From NCBI RefSeq assembly GCF_025244825.1, contig NZ_CP104263.1, forward strand, positions 62,001 to 126,000: 64,000 nt of DNA, read 5' to 3'. Positions within the stretch are counted from its first letter, which is position 1. Every line of letters starts with the position of its first letter. This stretch comes from Arthrobacter jinronghuae (GTDB lineage: Bacteria; Actinomycetota; Actinomycetes; Actinomycetales; Micrococcaceae). The position numbers and the translations under genes are program-made. Positions 48,037 to 56,839 of this stretch are shown piece by piece. The notes under the pieces are model-generated. The model was not told the origin of the DNA and did not search any database. It worked only from the letters and a program-made list of their open reading frames with translations.

Positions 48037-48708
48037 ATGGATGGGATGGGAAGACAGCAGCCGGCCGGACCACGCCCCGGCCCGCGCCGTCCGAGCCCCG
48101 CCGTCTACCGCCGGCGGCGGCTGGTTGCAGGCGTCCTCGCGGTGCTGCTCCTGGTGGGGCTCGGGTTCGGGGTCGCCGCCGTGATTGGTGCTTTGACACC
48201 GGAGAAACAGACCGTAGCCGACGCCACCGTCCCGTCTCCCGTACTTACTGCCCCGGCTGCCACGCCTGCGGCCGAGACGAAAACGCCGAAGGCTCCGAAA
48301 CCCGCGGCGACCCCGTCGGAATCCGCCTGCCCCGCAGAGTCCGTGTTGGTTACTGCCGCCACCGATGCCCAGGTCTACCCGGCCGGTGCGGCGCCGGTCC
48401 TGGCGCTGACGGTCACAAACACCGGGGAATCCGCCTGTGAGATCAACGTGGGAACTTCGCAGATGGAGTTTTCGGTAGCCAGCGGCTCCGACCGGATCTT
48501 CTCCTCCACCGACTGCCAGGACGGCGGCGAGGACTACCTCAAGACGGTGGAGCCGGGCGCGTCGGAGACGGCCAACTTCACCTGGGACCGGAACCGGTCG
48601 GCCCCGGGCTGCGCCGCCGTGGCTTCCAACCCGAACCCCGGCTACTACGTGTTCACCGCCAGGCTCGGCGAAGTCACCAGCGAAACGGCTGTTTTCGAAC
48701 TGGAATAG
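48037..48708 (+). CDS. membrane-anchored extracytoplasmic protein of unknown function
   Basis: A 223-residue protein. A basic N-terminus and one hydrophobic helix (about residues 29-52) act as signal anchor. A Thr/Pro/Ala/Lys-rich linker (about 55-97) follows, then an Ig-like beta domain with PVLALTVTNTGESACEINVG and four Cys (near residues 98, 133, 157 and 187), possibly two disulfides. It resembles DUF4232-type extracellular domains only loosely. It is convergent with disA, two bases apart. No function assigned. Confidence 0.75.
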   Translation: MDGMGRQQPAGPRPGPRRPSPAVYRRRRLVAGVLAVLLLVGLGFGVAAVIGALTPEKQTVADATVPSPVLTAPAATPAAETKTPKAPKPAATPSESACPAESVLVTAATDAQVYPAGAAPVLALTVTNTGESACEINVGTSQMEFSVASGSDRIFSSTDCQDGGEDYLKTVEPGASETANFTWDRNRSAPGCAAVASNPNPGYYVFTARLGEVTSETAVFELE

Positions 48709-48710
48709 GC

Positions 48711-49787
48711 CTACATAAACCGGTCGAGGAGGCTGGTCTCCGCGATCCGGGAGAGACCTTCACGGACGGTCCGGGCGCGCTGCTCGCCGATGCCGTCGAC
48801 GGTCATCAGGTCATCGATGTTCGCAGCCATCAGGTTCTGCAGGCCGCCGAAGTGGTCCACCAACCGGTTGGATACCGCTGGCGGAACCGACTTGATATTG
48901 CTCAGGAGCCGGTAGCCGCGCGGCTGCACCACGGCTTCGAGTGAATCCTGGCCCGGTTGGAAGCCGACCACCGAGGCAATCTTGCCCAGGTCCACCATTT
49001 CGGACGAGCTCATGTTCTGCAGCGTGGAGATCTGTTCCTCGATGTTGCGCTTTCCGTCATTCAGATCCGCATAGTCGCGCAGGATCATTTCGCTGCCCGG
49101 GCCGAGGCCGGTGGTCAGTTCCTCCAGCTGGAGGGACAGCAGGCGGCCGTCGACCCCGAGTTCGAGGACGTACTGCGAGATTTCCTCGGAAATGCGGCGG
49201 ACCATTTCCTGGCGCTGCAGCGTGACCGCTACGTCGCGGACCGTCACCATCGCCTCGATTTCCAATGCGGAGAGGGAGTTGGTGACCTGGTCCAGCCGGG
49301 CGCGGTAACGCTCCAGGGTTGCCAGTGCCTGGTTGGCACGTGCCAGCACCGGCTCGGATCCTTCCAGCACGTGGCGGAGTCCGCCTACGTAGAGCTGGAT
49401 GATCCGCATGGACTGGCTGACCGAAATCACGGGGAAGCCGGTCTGGATGGCCACGCGTTCGGCGGTCCTGTGCCGGGTGCCGGATTCATGCGTTTCGATG
49501 GTGTGGTCGGGGACCAGCTGCACCGCCGCGCGCAGGATGTTCCTGGCGTCGCGGTCGCAGACGATCGCGCCGTCCATTTTGGCCAGCTCCCGGAGTCTGG
49601 TGGGGGAGAAGTCGATGCCGATATCGAACCCGCCGGAGCAGATGCTGTCCACCGCACGGTCAAAGCCGAGGACGATCAGGGCGCCGGTGCGGCCCCGTAG
49701 AATGCGCTCGAGTCCGTCGCGGAGCTCGGTCCCGGGTGCGACCCGCGCCAGGGTTGCTTTAAGCGCGTCTTCGGGACTGCGGGCCAT
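48711..49787 (-). CDS. disA: DNA integrity scanning diadenylate cyclase DisA
   Basis: A 358-residue c-di-AMP synthase. The N-terminal DAC domain contains the catalytic Asp72-Gly73-Ala74 and Arg105-His106-Arg107 motifs. A helical spine follows, and the C-terminal helix-hairpin-helix DNA-binding domain ends in MTVDGIGEQRARTVREGLSRI. GGAAGG lies seven bases before the ATG at 49787; the longer frame to 49952 is not conserved-looking. It follows radA on the same strand, 198 bp downstream. RadA is known in B. subtilis to affect DisA activity. Confidence 0.96.
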   Translation of the reverse strand: MARSPEDALKATLARVAPGTELRDGLERILRGRTGALIVLGFDRAVDSICSGGFDIGIDFSPTRLRELAKMDGAIVCDRDARNILRAAVQLVPDHTIETHESGTRHRTAERVAIQTGFPVISVSQSMRIIQLYVGGLRHVLEGSEPVLARANQALATLERYRARLDQVTNSLSALEIEAMVTVRDVAVTLQRQEMVRRISEEISQYVLELGVDGRLLSLQLEELTTGLGPGSEMILRDYADLNDGKRNIEEQISTLQNMSSSEMVDLGKIASVVGFQPGQDSLEAVVQPRGYRLLSNIKSVPPAVSNRLVDHFGGLQNLMAANIDDLMTVDGIGEQRARTVREGLSRIAETSLLDRFM

Positions 49788-49985
49788 GGTCACTTCCTTC
49801 CGGCCCGGGGGCCTGGGCGATCTGGGCTGAGGCTTGCCCGTCCCTATACTAGTGGGAGATCGCGGCAGACCATCCAACTCGTGAACCACGGCACGTCCCC
49901 GCCCGAGCCCGGCATGTAACCCGCTTCGAACAGCTTCGGTGATGCCGCTCACCGCCGGCTGCCCGGGGCTTCGGAAACGGCAGTG

Positions 49986-51353
49986 CTAGAAGAGCAGTTC
50001 CAGTGCCTCGGCCAACGTGGAGACTTCCCGGACCTTGAAGCCGGAGGGGACGTTCCCCGGTCCGTTCGGGGAAGCCGGAACGACGGCGTGGGTGAAGCCG
50101 AGGCGTTCGGCCTCGTTGATCCGCCGCGCAATACCGGGTACCGGACGCACTTCCCCGGCCAGTCCAACCTCACCGAAAGCAATGAGCTGCGCCGGCAGCG
50201 GTTTGTTCATCTTCGCCGACGCCACAGCCAGTGCCACCGCCAGGTCCGTGGCCGGCTCGCCCAGTTTTACGCCGCCTACGGTGGAGACGTAACTGTCATC
50301 CTTGGCCAGGCTCATGGAGGCCCGCTGCTGCAGGACCGCCAGCAGCATGGCTACCCGGGAGGCGTCAACGCCGCTGGTGGCACGGCGGGCCTGGGCATTT
50401 CCGGTTTCAGCGACCAGGGACTGGACCTCGGCGACCAACGGCCGCTTGCCCTCCAGCGTCACGGTGATGCAGGTGCCCGAGACCGGGTCCTTGGTGCGGG
50501 AAACGAACAGTCCGCTGGGATCTGCGAGCCCTTCGATGCCGTCTTCGGTCAGGTCGAAGCAGCCTACCTCGTCCGTGGGTCCGTAGCGGTTCTTGACCGC
50601 ACGCAGCAGCCGCAGCCTCGAGTGCCTGTCGCCGTCGAACTGGCACACCACGTCCACCAGGTGCTCCAGCAGCCGGGGGCCGGCGATGGAACCGTCCTTG
50701 GTGACGTGGCCGACCAGCAGGGTGGTCATGTTCCGGGTCTTCGCGGCATTGATCAAAGACGCGGCTACCTCGCGGACCTGGCTGACGCCGCCGGCGCTGC
50801 CGTCCACGGCGGTACTGCTCAGGGTCTGGACGGAGTCGACAATGAGCAGCCCGGGGGAGACCTGCTCCACCTGGCCCAGGGCCTGGCTGAGGTCCGTTTC
50901 CGCACTGAGATAGAGGTTCTCCGATACGGCGCCGATGCGCTCGGCGCGCAGTTTCACCTGCGCCGTGGATTCCTCCCCGGTGACGTACAGGACGTCGCGG
51001 CCCAGGCCGGCGACGCGGGCGGCGACGTCGAGGAGCAGGGTGGACTTACCCACTCCGGGCTCACCGGCCAGCAGGATGACCGCACCGGGCACCAGTCCTC
51101 CACCCAGGACGCGGTCCAGTTCACCTACCCCGGTGGCCTGGTACGCGGCGGTGGTCGCGTCTACCTCGCCGATCCGCAGGGCCGGACGGGCAACCACGGC
51201 GGCGGCGGTGGTCCGGGCCAGGACTTCGCCGGATTCCTCCACCGTTCCCCAGGCCTGGCACTCGCCGCAGCGTCCAACCCATTTGGCCGTGGTCCAGCCG
51301 CATTCCGAGCAGCGGAAGTTGGCGGTCTTGGGCCGTGCAGTCTTTGTTGCCAT
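49986..51353 (-). CDS. radA: DNA repair protein RadA
   Basis: A 455-residue RecA-like branch-migration helicase. The N-terminal zinc finger has Cys15, Cys18, Cys29 and Cys32. Walker A GEPGVGKS is at residues 97-104, the RadA-specific KNRYGPTDE motif follows, and the C-terminal Lon-protease-like domain has GGVKLGEPATDLAVALAVAS. The ATG at 51353 lacks a Shine-Dalgarno but has a leaderless -10 box. Confidence 0.96.
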   Translation of the reverse strand: MATKTARPKTANFRCSECGWTTAKWVGRCGECQAWGTVEESGEVLARTTAAAVVARPALRIGEVDATTAAYQATGVGELDRVLGGGLVPGAVILLAGEPGVGKSTLLLDVAARVAGLGRDVLYVTGEESTAQVKLRAERIGAVSENLYLSAETDLSQALGQVEQVSPGLLIVDSVQTLSSTAVDGSAGGVSQVREVAASLINAAKTRNMTTLLVGHVTKDGSIAGPRLLEHLVDVVCQFDGDRHSRLRLLRAVKNRYGPTDEVGCFDLTEDGIEGLADPSGLFVSRTKDPVSGTCITVTLEGKRPLVAEVQSLVAETGNAQARRATSGVDASRVAMLLAVLQQRASMSLAKDDSYVSTVGGVKLGEPATDLAVALAVASAKMNKPLPAQLIAFGEVGLAGEVRPVPGIARRINEAERLGFTHAVVPASPNGPGNVPSGFKVREVSTLAEALELLF

Positions 51354-51359
51354 GGAATC

Positions 51360-51365
51360 AGGCTA
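51360..51365 (-). promoter_or_regulatory. -10 box for leaderless radA transcript
   Basis: TAGCCT on the minus strand, exactly six bases before the radA ATG. Confidence 0.5.
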
Positions 51366-51397
51366 TCCCGCGGCACTGACACTTTTTTCCGCGGGGC

Positions 51398-52528
51398 TCA
51401 GACCTCTGAGAGGTAGGTAACCGCCTCTTCGTGGGTGACTCCGGTGGATTCCAGCAGGTCCACCACGAGGGGGCGGAAGAGCATGATGAGCGCGTCGCCC
51501 TGCAGGTCCGTGATGCCCAGTGATTTCGGGTGCAGGCGGGTCCCCACCGCCGCCAGCTCGTTGCGGGCCTGGCGAAGGTGTCGGAGCCGGGCGTCCGGGC
51601 CCTCACCGCCGCCCAGCGCGCGGGCCAGGACGTCCACGGCATCGGCGGTCTCGTTCAGCACTTCCGACACGTTCTCGATGGCCTCGTCATCCAGCGATGC
51701 ATGGTTAATGACCGACGTCGTGCGGCGGGCGAAAACCCGGCTGTTGCGGACCGCCAGGTCCAGATAGCCGATGGAGCCGCGCAGATCGCCCAGTTCCGCC
51801 AGGTACCGCCGGTAGGCGGGCGAAATCCGGGCGACTTCCCGTGCGTCCCGGACGCTGCGGGCCAGGGTGTCCAGCTGGGGCTGTGTGTTGCGGGCCCGGA
51901 CCAGGGCATGCCAGGCAATGGTGGAATCGCTCTTGGCGATGGCTTCGGAACACTGCCGCAGCACGGCAGACAGTTCGTGCAGGAGCTCGCGGATGTTGGA
52001 CTTCGGTTCCCGGCGCGGATCCCGCGGCGCCAGCATGGTCACCACCAGGGCAAAAACACCGCCGACTATGGCGTCCACGCTGCGGGTAAAGACACCGCCG
52101 TCCGGGGCTGGCAGGAGTACCACCAGCAGGGACTGCAGCCCCAGCTGAGTGGTGAAAATGACGCCTCGGTCCAAAAAGCGGGCCAGCATCACGGAGAAAA
52201 AGAGGACGACGGCGGCCTGGGCCAGGCCGTTGCCCAGCAGGGTGAGCAGGATTTCACCGATGGTGATGCCCAGTGTGCAGCCGATTCCCACCTCCAACAC
52301 CCGGCGGGTCCGCGGTTCCCGGGAGAACCCCAGCGATATCAGGGCGGCCGTCGCGGCGAACAGCGGGCCCTCGTGTCCGAGCACGTACTCGGCGAAGGCA
52401 TACGCCCCGACGGCGCAGATGGTCATTTGCAGGGCCGGAACCACGGAATTGCGGCTGCGCTGCAGCCCTACGCGGGCCCGGTTTAGCAGGAAACCCCGGC
52501 TTTTGGCGAAGGAGCTGCGTTGGGGCAT
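51398..52528 (-). CDS. FUSC/aromatic-acid-exporter-like membrane protein
   Basis: A 376-residue protein. The N-terminal half has six hydrophobic helices (about residues 25-170) with ATAALISLGFSREPRTRRVLEVGIGC, as in the FUSC/ArAE (DUF939-like) family. The C-terminal half is a soluble, mostly helical domain with Arg/Glu-rich segments. Relatives are thought to export aromatic acids or other amphipathic compounds; substrate unknown. The start at 52528 has a leaderless -10 box. It lies divergent from pstS. Confidence 0.82.
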   Translation of the reverse strand: MPQRSSFAKSRGFLLNRARVGLQRSRNSVVPALQMTICAVGAYAFAEYVLGHEGPLFAATAALISLGFSREPRTRRVLEVGIGCTLGITIGEILLTLLGNGLAQAAVVLFFSVMLARFLDRGVIFTTQLGLQSLLVVLLPAPDGGVFTRSVDAIVGGVFALVVTMLAPRDPRREPKSNIRELLHELSAVLRQCSEAIAKSDSTIAWHALVRARNTQPQLDTLARSVRDAREVARISPAYRRYLAELGDLRGSIGYLDLAVRNSRVFARRTTSVINHASLDDEAIENVSEVLNETADAVDVLARALGGGEGPDARLRHLRQARNELAAVGTRLHPKSLGITDLQGDALIMLFRPLVVDLLESTGVTHEEAVTYLSEV

Positions 52529-52534
52529 GGAACC

Positions 52535-52540
52535 AGTCTA
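52535..52540 (-). promoter_or_regulatory. -10 box for leaderless FUSC gene
   Basis: TAGACT on the minus strand, exactly six bases before the ATG at 52528. Confidence 0.5.
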
Positions 52541-52614
52541 GGGGGAGCTGAGGGCAACCTGTATCCGGCGTTACATTCGGCGGCAAGCGGATGTTCCGCC
52601 GCCGCCCGGCCGGC

Positions 52615-52652
52615 GTTAACTTTCCGTTCACCTTGGTTCGCCACCCTAGGAC
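52615..52652 (+). promoter_or_regulatory. PHO box (PhoP site) and pstS promoter
   Basis: Three consecutive direct repeats: GTTAACT (52615), GTTCACC (52626) and GTTCGCC (52636), spaced 11 and 10 bp. This matches the GTTCACC-type PhoP repeat described in actinobacteria. TAGGAC (52647-52652) could be the -10 box. The site is 93 bp upstream of pstS, so the high-affinity system should be induced by phosphate starvation. Confidence 0.75.
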
Positions 52653-52744
52653 AGGAACGTGTTGGAGGTTCCACGTGCTCGACTGCTTTCCGCAATCAGC
52701 TTCCCGGCGCACCAGTGCCGAACAAACCCCTTGAAAGGGATCCG

Positions 52745-53869
52745 ATGGTGAAGGTTTCGAATTTCGGCCGCACTGCATCCGTTCTAACCGTTTCCGCTGC
52801 CGTTGCCCTGGGCCTCGCGGCCTGCGGCACCGACAGTGCGGCGCCGGCCCCGGCCGGTACCGGTGCGGAAAGCTCCGTCACCGGCACGCTTTCCGGTGCC
52901 GGTGCGTCCTCCCAGGACGCGGCCATGCAGGCTTGGATTGCGGGCTTTGGCGCCGCCAATCCGCAGGCATCCGTGCAGTATTCACCGGACGGCTCGGGTG
53001 CCGGCAGGGAAGCGCTGCTGGCCGGGGGTGTCCAGTTTGCCGGGTCCGATGCCTACCTTGATGAAGAAGAAAGCGTTGCGGCCGCGGAGGTCTGCGGTCC
53101 CGACGGCGCCATCCACGTTCCCGTCTACATCTCGCCGATCGCCGTGGCCTTCAATCTTCCCGGCATAACGGACCTGAACCTCGACGCAGCCACCATTGCA
53201 GCGATCTTCCGCGGCGAGGTCACCACCTGGAATGACCCGGCCATCACCGCGCAGAACGAAGCAGCGGAGCTGCCGGACACTGCCATCACGGCGGTGCACC
53301 GCGGTGACGAATCCGGCACCACCAAGAACTTCACCGAGTACCTGGCCGAAGCAGCACCCGAAAAGTGGACGGATAAGGCATCAGGTGAATGGCCGGCCGG
53401 GCTGCCGAACGGGGAAAGCGCCTCCGGCACCGGCGGCGTCATTTCCACGGTGGCCTCCACCGAGGGCGGCATCACCTATGCCGACGCGTCGGCGGCCGGG
53501 TCCCTGGGCGAGGTCAGCGTCTTGGTGGGCGATACCTACGTACCGTTCAGTGCCGACGCCGCCGCACTCGCCGTCGAATCGTCCACAGCAGTGACAGGGG
53601 AGGGTCGTCCGGAAGCGGATATGGCCATGGACCTGGACCGTGACACGGCGGAGTCGGGTGCCTATCCCGTGGTGCTGGTGAGTTACCACGTGTTCTGCAC
53701 CAGCTACGAGGACCAGCAGACCGTGGACCTGGTCCGTGCCTTCGGCAACTACGTAGTCAGCGACGAAGGCCAGGCTGCCGCGTCCGACGCCGCGGGCAGC
53801 GCGCCGCTCTCCGAGAGCCTCCGGAGCCGGGCCCAAGCGGCACTGGAAACCATCCAGGTGCGTTCCTAG
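52745..53869 (+). CDS. pstS: phosphate-binding lipoprotein PstS
   Basis: A 374-residue extracellular phosphate receptor for the PstCAB importer. The signal peptide ends in the lipobox LAAC with Cys27 as lipidation site. The mature domain opens GTLSGAGASSQDAAMQAWI and carries phosphate-binding motifs SPDGSGAGREALLAGG and HRGDESGTTKNFTEYL. AAAGGGA lies seven bases before the ATG at 52745. A PHO box lies upstream and a strong hairpin follows the gene. Confidence 0.96.
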   Translation: MVKVSNFGRTASVLTVSAAVALGLAACGTDSAAPAPAGTGAESSVTGTLSGAGASSQDAAMQAWIAGFGAANPQASVQYSPDGSGAGREALLAGGVQFAGSDAYLDEEESVAAAEVCGPDGAIHVPVYISPIAVAFNLPGITDLNLDAATIAAIFRGEVTTWNDPAITAQNEAAELPDTAITAVHRGDESGTTKNFTEYLAEAAPEKWTDKASGEWPAGLPNGESASGTGGVISTVASTEGGITYADASAAGSLGEVSVLVGDTYVPFSADAAALAVESSTAVTGEGRPEADMAMDLDRDTAESGAYPVVLVSYHVFCTSYEDQQTVDLVRAFGNYVVSDEGQAAASDAAGSAPLSESLRSRAQAALETIQVRS

Positions 53870-53881
53870 CCCGGCCACTAT

Positions 53882-53916
53882 CCTGTCCTCCCCGGCTCCC
53901 TGCAGGGGAGGACAGG
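53882..53916 (+). terminator. intra-operon hairpin between pstS and pstC
   Basis: 12-bp perfect stem (53882-53893 with 53905-53916), no T tract. It lies 13 bp after the pstS stop and could stabilise pstS mRNA or reduce read-through into pstCAB. Confidence 0.75.
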
Positions 53917-53985
53917 GGTCCGCTCCAAGGCGGAGTACCTACACTGATAAAGAGTCTGCACCAACGCATTTCGAAGGGTTGAGCA

Positions 53986-54918
53986 GTGTCCAGCAAGTCC
54001 ATAACGGGAGAAGGCGGCGCGGGCCGCGCCGGAGACAAGATCTTCTCCGGCATTACGGTGACAGCCGGCTGCCTGATCCTGTTCGTCCTGTTCTGCGTGG
54101 CGGTTTTCCTGATGTGGCAGGCGCTGCCCACGTTCATGGCCGATCCGGCGGACATCTCCGGCGGCGGCGGGTTCGGCCAGTACATCCTGCCGCTGGTCAT
54201 CGGAACCGTCATTGCGGCACTTATCGCGCTGCTGATCGCCACACCGGTGGGAATCGGCGTCGCCCTGTTTATCTCCCACTATGCCCCGCGGCGGCTCGCG
54301 CAGGGACTGGGTTACCTGGTGGACCTGCTCGCCGCCATCCCGTCGGTGGTCTACGGCGCCTGGGGCATGACTGTGCTGGCCCCGGCGCTGGTGGGTCCGT
54401 ACAACTGGCTGGCTGAAAACGTCGGGTGGATTCCGATTTTCGCCGGTCCGGCCAGCCAGACCGGCAAAACCATGCTCACGGCCGGAATTGTGCTTTCCGT
54501 GATGGTGCTGCCGATCATTACCTCCCTTACCCGGGAAATCTTCCTGCAGACGCCAAAGCTGCACGAGGAAGCGGCCCTGGCCATGGGCGCCACCCGCTGG
54601 GAAATGATCCGGATGGCTGTTTTCCCGTTCGCCCGTCCCGGCGTCATCAGTGCCGTCATGCTGGGGTTGGGCCGGGCGCTGGGCGAAACCATGGCGGTGG
54701 CTTTGGTGCTCTCCTCCGGCGGGCTGATCGCCAGCCTGATCCGGCCGGGGAACCAGACCATCGCCGCCGAGATCGCCCTGAACTTCCCTGAAGCGTTCGG
54801 GCTCCGGCTCTCGGAACTGATCGCTGCCGGGCTCGTGCTGTTCCTGATCACGCTGGCGGTCAACGTGGTTGCCCGTTGGATCATCAGCCGCCACAAAGAA
54901 TTCTCGGGAGCCAACTGA
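53986..54918 (+). CDS. pstC: phosphate ABC transporter permease PstC
   Basis: A 310-residue inner-membrane subunit with six helices. The EAA loop contacting PstB is EEAALAMGATRWEMIRMAVFP. The start is GTG at 53986 with GAAGGG eight bases upstream. The last base overlaps the pstA ATG (TGATG). Confidence 0.95.
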   Translation: MSSKSITGEGGAGRAGDKIFSGITVTAGCLILFVLFCVAVFLMWQALPTFMADPADISGGGGFGQYILPLVIGTVIAALIALLIATPVGIGVALFISHYAPRRLAQGLGYLVDLLAAIPSVVYGAWGMTVLAPALVGPYNWLAENVGWIPIFAGPASQTGKTMLTAGIVLSVMVLPIITSLTREIFLQTPKLHEEAALAMGATRWEMIRMAVFPFARPGVISAVMLGLGRALGETMAVALVLSSGGLIASLIRPGNQTIAAEIALNFPEAFGLRLSELIAAGLVLFLITLAVNVVARWIISRHKEFSGAN

Positions 54919-56027
54919 TGCTCGATACAACCTCCGCCCTCAGCCGTCCGGGGTCCCTGCTGACCAAGAACAGGCTGCCCCGCTATACGCCCTGGATCGT
55001 GCTCGCCGCTGCCTTGATCCTGGGTGCGGCACTGTCCGCGCTCATCGGTTTCTCCGTCACGTCCTTCGCAATCTTCACCGCCGTGCTTTTCGTCATCGGC
55101 GGCACGGTTGTCACCTGGGTCGTCGAGGGCAAGCGGCACGCAGTGGACCGCCTCGCCACGAACCTGGTCTGCGGTGCCTTCCTGCTGGCGCTGCTGCCGC
55201 TGGTATCGGTGATCTTCACCGTCCTGGTCCGCGGCCTGCCCGGCCTCAGCCCGGACTTCCTGCTCACCTCCATGGGCGGCATGACCGGCGCCGTGGACAA
55301 CGCCACGGTGGACAACGGGACCGCGGTGCTGGGCGGCGCCTACCACGGCATTGTGGGCACCCTGCTGATCACCTTCTGGGCCACGGTCATCTCGGTGCCC
55401 GTGGGGCTGCTGGCCGCTGTCTACCTGGTGGAATACAGCCGTGGCGGAACACTTTCGCGGGCCATAACGTTCTTTGTGGATGTGATGACCGGTATCCCCT
55501 CGATTGTGGCGGGCCTGTTTGCCGCCGCGTTCTTCGGGCTCGTCTTCGGACCGGGCACCCGCACCGGCTTCGTTGCCGCCGTCGCCCTCTCCGTGCTGAT
55601 GATCCCGGTGGTGGTCCGCTCCACCGAGGAAATGCTCAAGATCGTGCCCAACGAACTCCGGGAGGCCTCCTACGCCCTGGGCGTGCGTAAGTGGCGGACC
55701 ATCCTGAAGGTAGTGGTGCCCACCGCGATTTCCGGCATTGCCTCGGGCGTCACCCTGGCGATTGCCCGCGTGATCGGGGAAACGGCACCGCTGCTGGTCA
55801 CCGCCGGTTTCGTCAACACCATCAACTTCAACGCGTTTGCGGGCTGGATGAGCACGCTGCCCACCTTTATCTACCGGCAGTTGATGAGCCCCACCTCCCC
55901 GACCAATACAGATCCGAGTACCCAGCGGGCCTGGGCGGCCGCACTGATCCTGATCATCATGGTGATGCTGCTGAACCTGGGCGCCCGCCTGATCGCCCGG
56001 ATCTTCGCCCCCCGGACCTCCCGCTAG
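54918..56027 (+). CDS. pstA: phosphate ABC transporter permease PstA
   Basis: A 369-residue permease with about eight helices. The N-terminal 100 residues hold two extra hydrophobic helices before the conserved six-helix core. The EAA loop is [21 protein letters not shown]. The ATG at 54918 shares a base with the pstC stop, and GGGAG lies upstream. pstB follows after 25 bp. Confidence 0.95.
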   Translation: MLDTTSALSRPGSLLTKNRLPRYTPWIVLAAALILGAALSALIGFSVTSFAIFTAVLFVIGGTVVTWVVEGKRHAVDRLATNLVCGAFLLALLPLVSVIFTVLVRGLPGLSPDFLLTSMGGMTGAVDNATVDNGTAVLGGAYHGIVGTLLITFWATVISVPVGLLAAVYLVEYSRGGTLSRAITFFVDVMTGIPSIVAGLFAAAFFGLVFGPGTRTGFVAAVALSVLMIPVVVRSTEEMLKIVPNELREASYALGVRKWRTILKVVVPTAISGIASGVTLAIARVIGETAPLLVTAGFVNTINFNAFAGWMSTLPTFIYRQLMSPTSPTNTDPSTQRAWAAALILIIMVMLLNLGARLIARIFAPRTSR

Positions 56028-56052
56028 CCCTGTAAAGCGATTTAAGGAAACC

Positions 56053-56832
56053 ATGTCCAAGCGCATCGACGTCAAAGACCTGAATGTCTATTACGGCAAT
56101 TTCCTTGCCGTCCAGGACGTCAACATCAACATTGAACCCCGCTCCGTGACCGCCTTCATCGGCCCCTCGGGCTGCGGCAAGTCCACCTTCCTGCGCACCC
56201 TGAACCGGATGCACGAGGTGCTTCCCGGCGCACGTGTCGAAGGTGAAGTGCTGCTGGACGGGGAGAACCTCTACGGCCCCGGCGTTGACCCTGTGACCGT
56301 TCGCAGCCACGTGGGCATGGTGTTCCAGCGGCCCAACCCGTTCCCCACCATGTCCATCCGGGACAACGTCCTGGCAGGCGTGAAGCTGAACAACAAGCGC
56401 ATCTCGAAATCCGACGCCGATGACCTGGTGGAAAAGTCCCTGACCGGCGCCAACCTCTGGAAAGAGGTCCGTGACCGCCTGGACAAGCCCGGCTCCGGGC
56501 TCTCCGGCGGCCAGCAACAGCGCCTGTGCATAGCCCGCGCCATAGCGGTGTCCCCGGAGGTGATCCTGATGGACGAGCCGTGCTCCGCCCTGGACCCCAT
56601 CTCGACGCTGGCCATTGAGGACCTCATCGAGGAACTCAAGAGTGACTACACGGTGGTTATCGTCACGCACAACATGCAGCAGGCGGCGCGGGTGTCGGAC
56701 AAGACGGCGTTCTTCAACATCGCCGGCACCGGCAAGCCCGGCCGGCTGATCGAATACGCCGATACCCCGGTCATCTTCAGCAACCCCGCCGAGCAGGCCA
56801 CGGAAGACTACGTTTCCGGACGCTTCGGATAA
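56053..56832 (+). CDS. pstB: phosphate ABC transporter ATPase PstB
   Basis: A 259-residue ABC ATPase. Walker A GPSGCGKS is at residues 37-44, signature LSGGQQQR, Walker [13 protein letters not shown], and H-loop [13 protein letters not shown]. Last gene of the pst operon; phoU is not adjacent, unlike in many bacteria. It is convergent with the Pit transporter, seven bases apart. Confidence 0.97.
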   Translation: MSKRIDVKDLNVYYGNFLAVQDVNINIEPRSVTAFIGPSGCGKSTFLRTLNRMHEVLPGARVEGEVLLDGENLYGPGVDPVTVRSHVGMVFQRPNPFPTMSIRDNVLAGVKLNNKRISKSDADDLVEKSLTGANLWKEVRDRLDKPGSGLSGGQQQRLCIARAIAVSPEVILMDEPCSALDPISTLAIEDLIEELKSDYTVVIVTHNMQQAARVSDKTAFFNIAGTGKPGRLIEYADTPVIFSNPAEQATEDYVSGRFG

Positions 56833-56839
56833 GCGGTGC

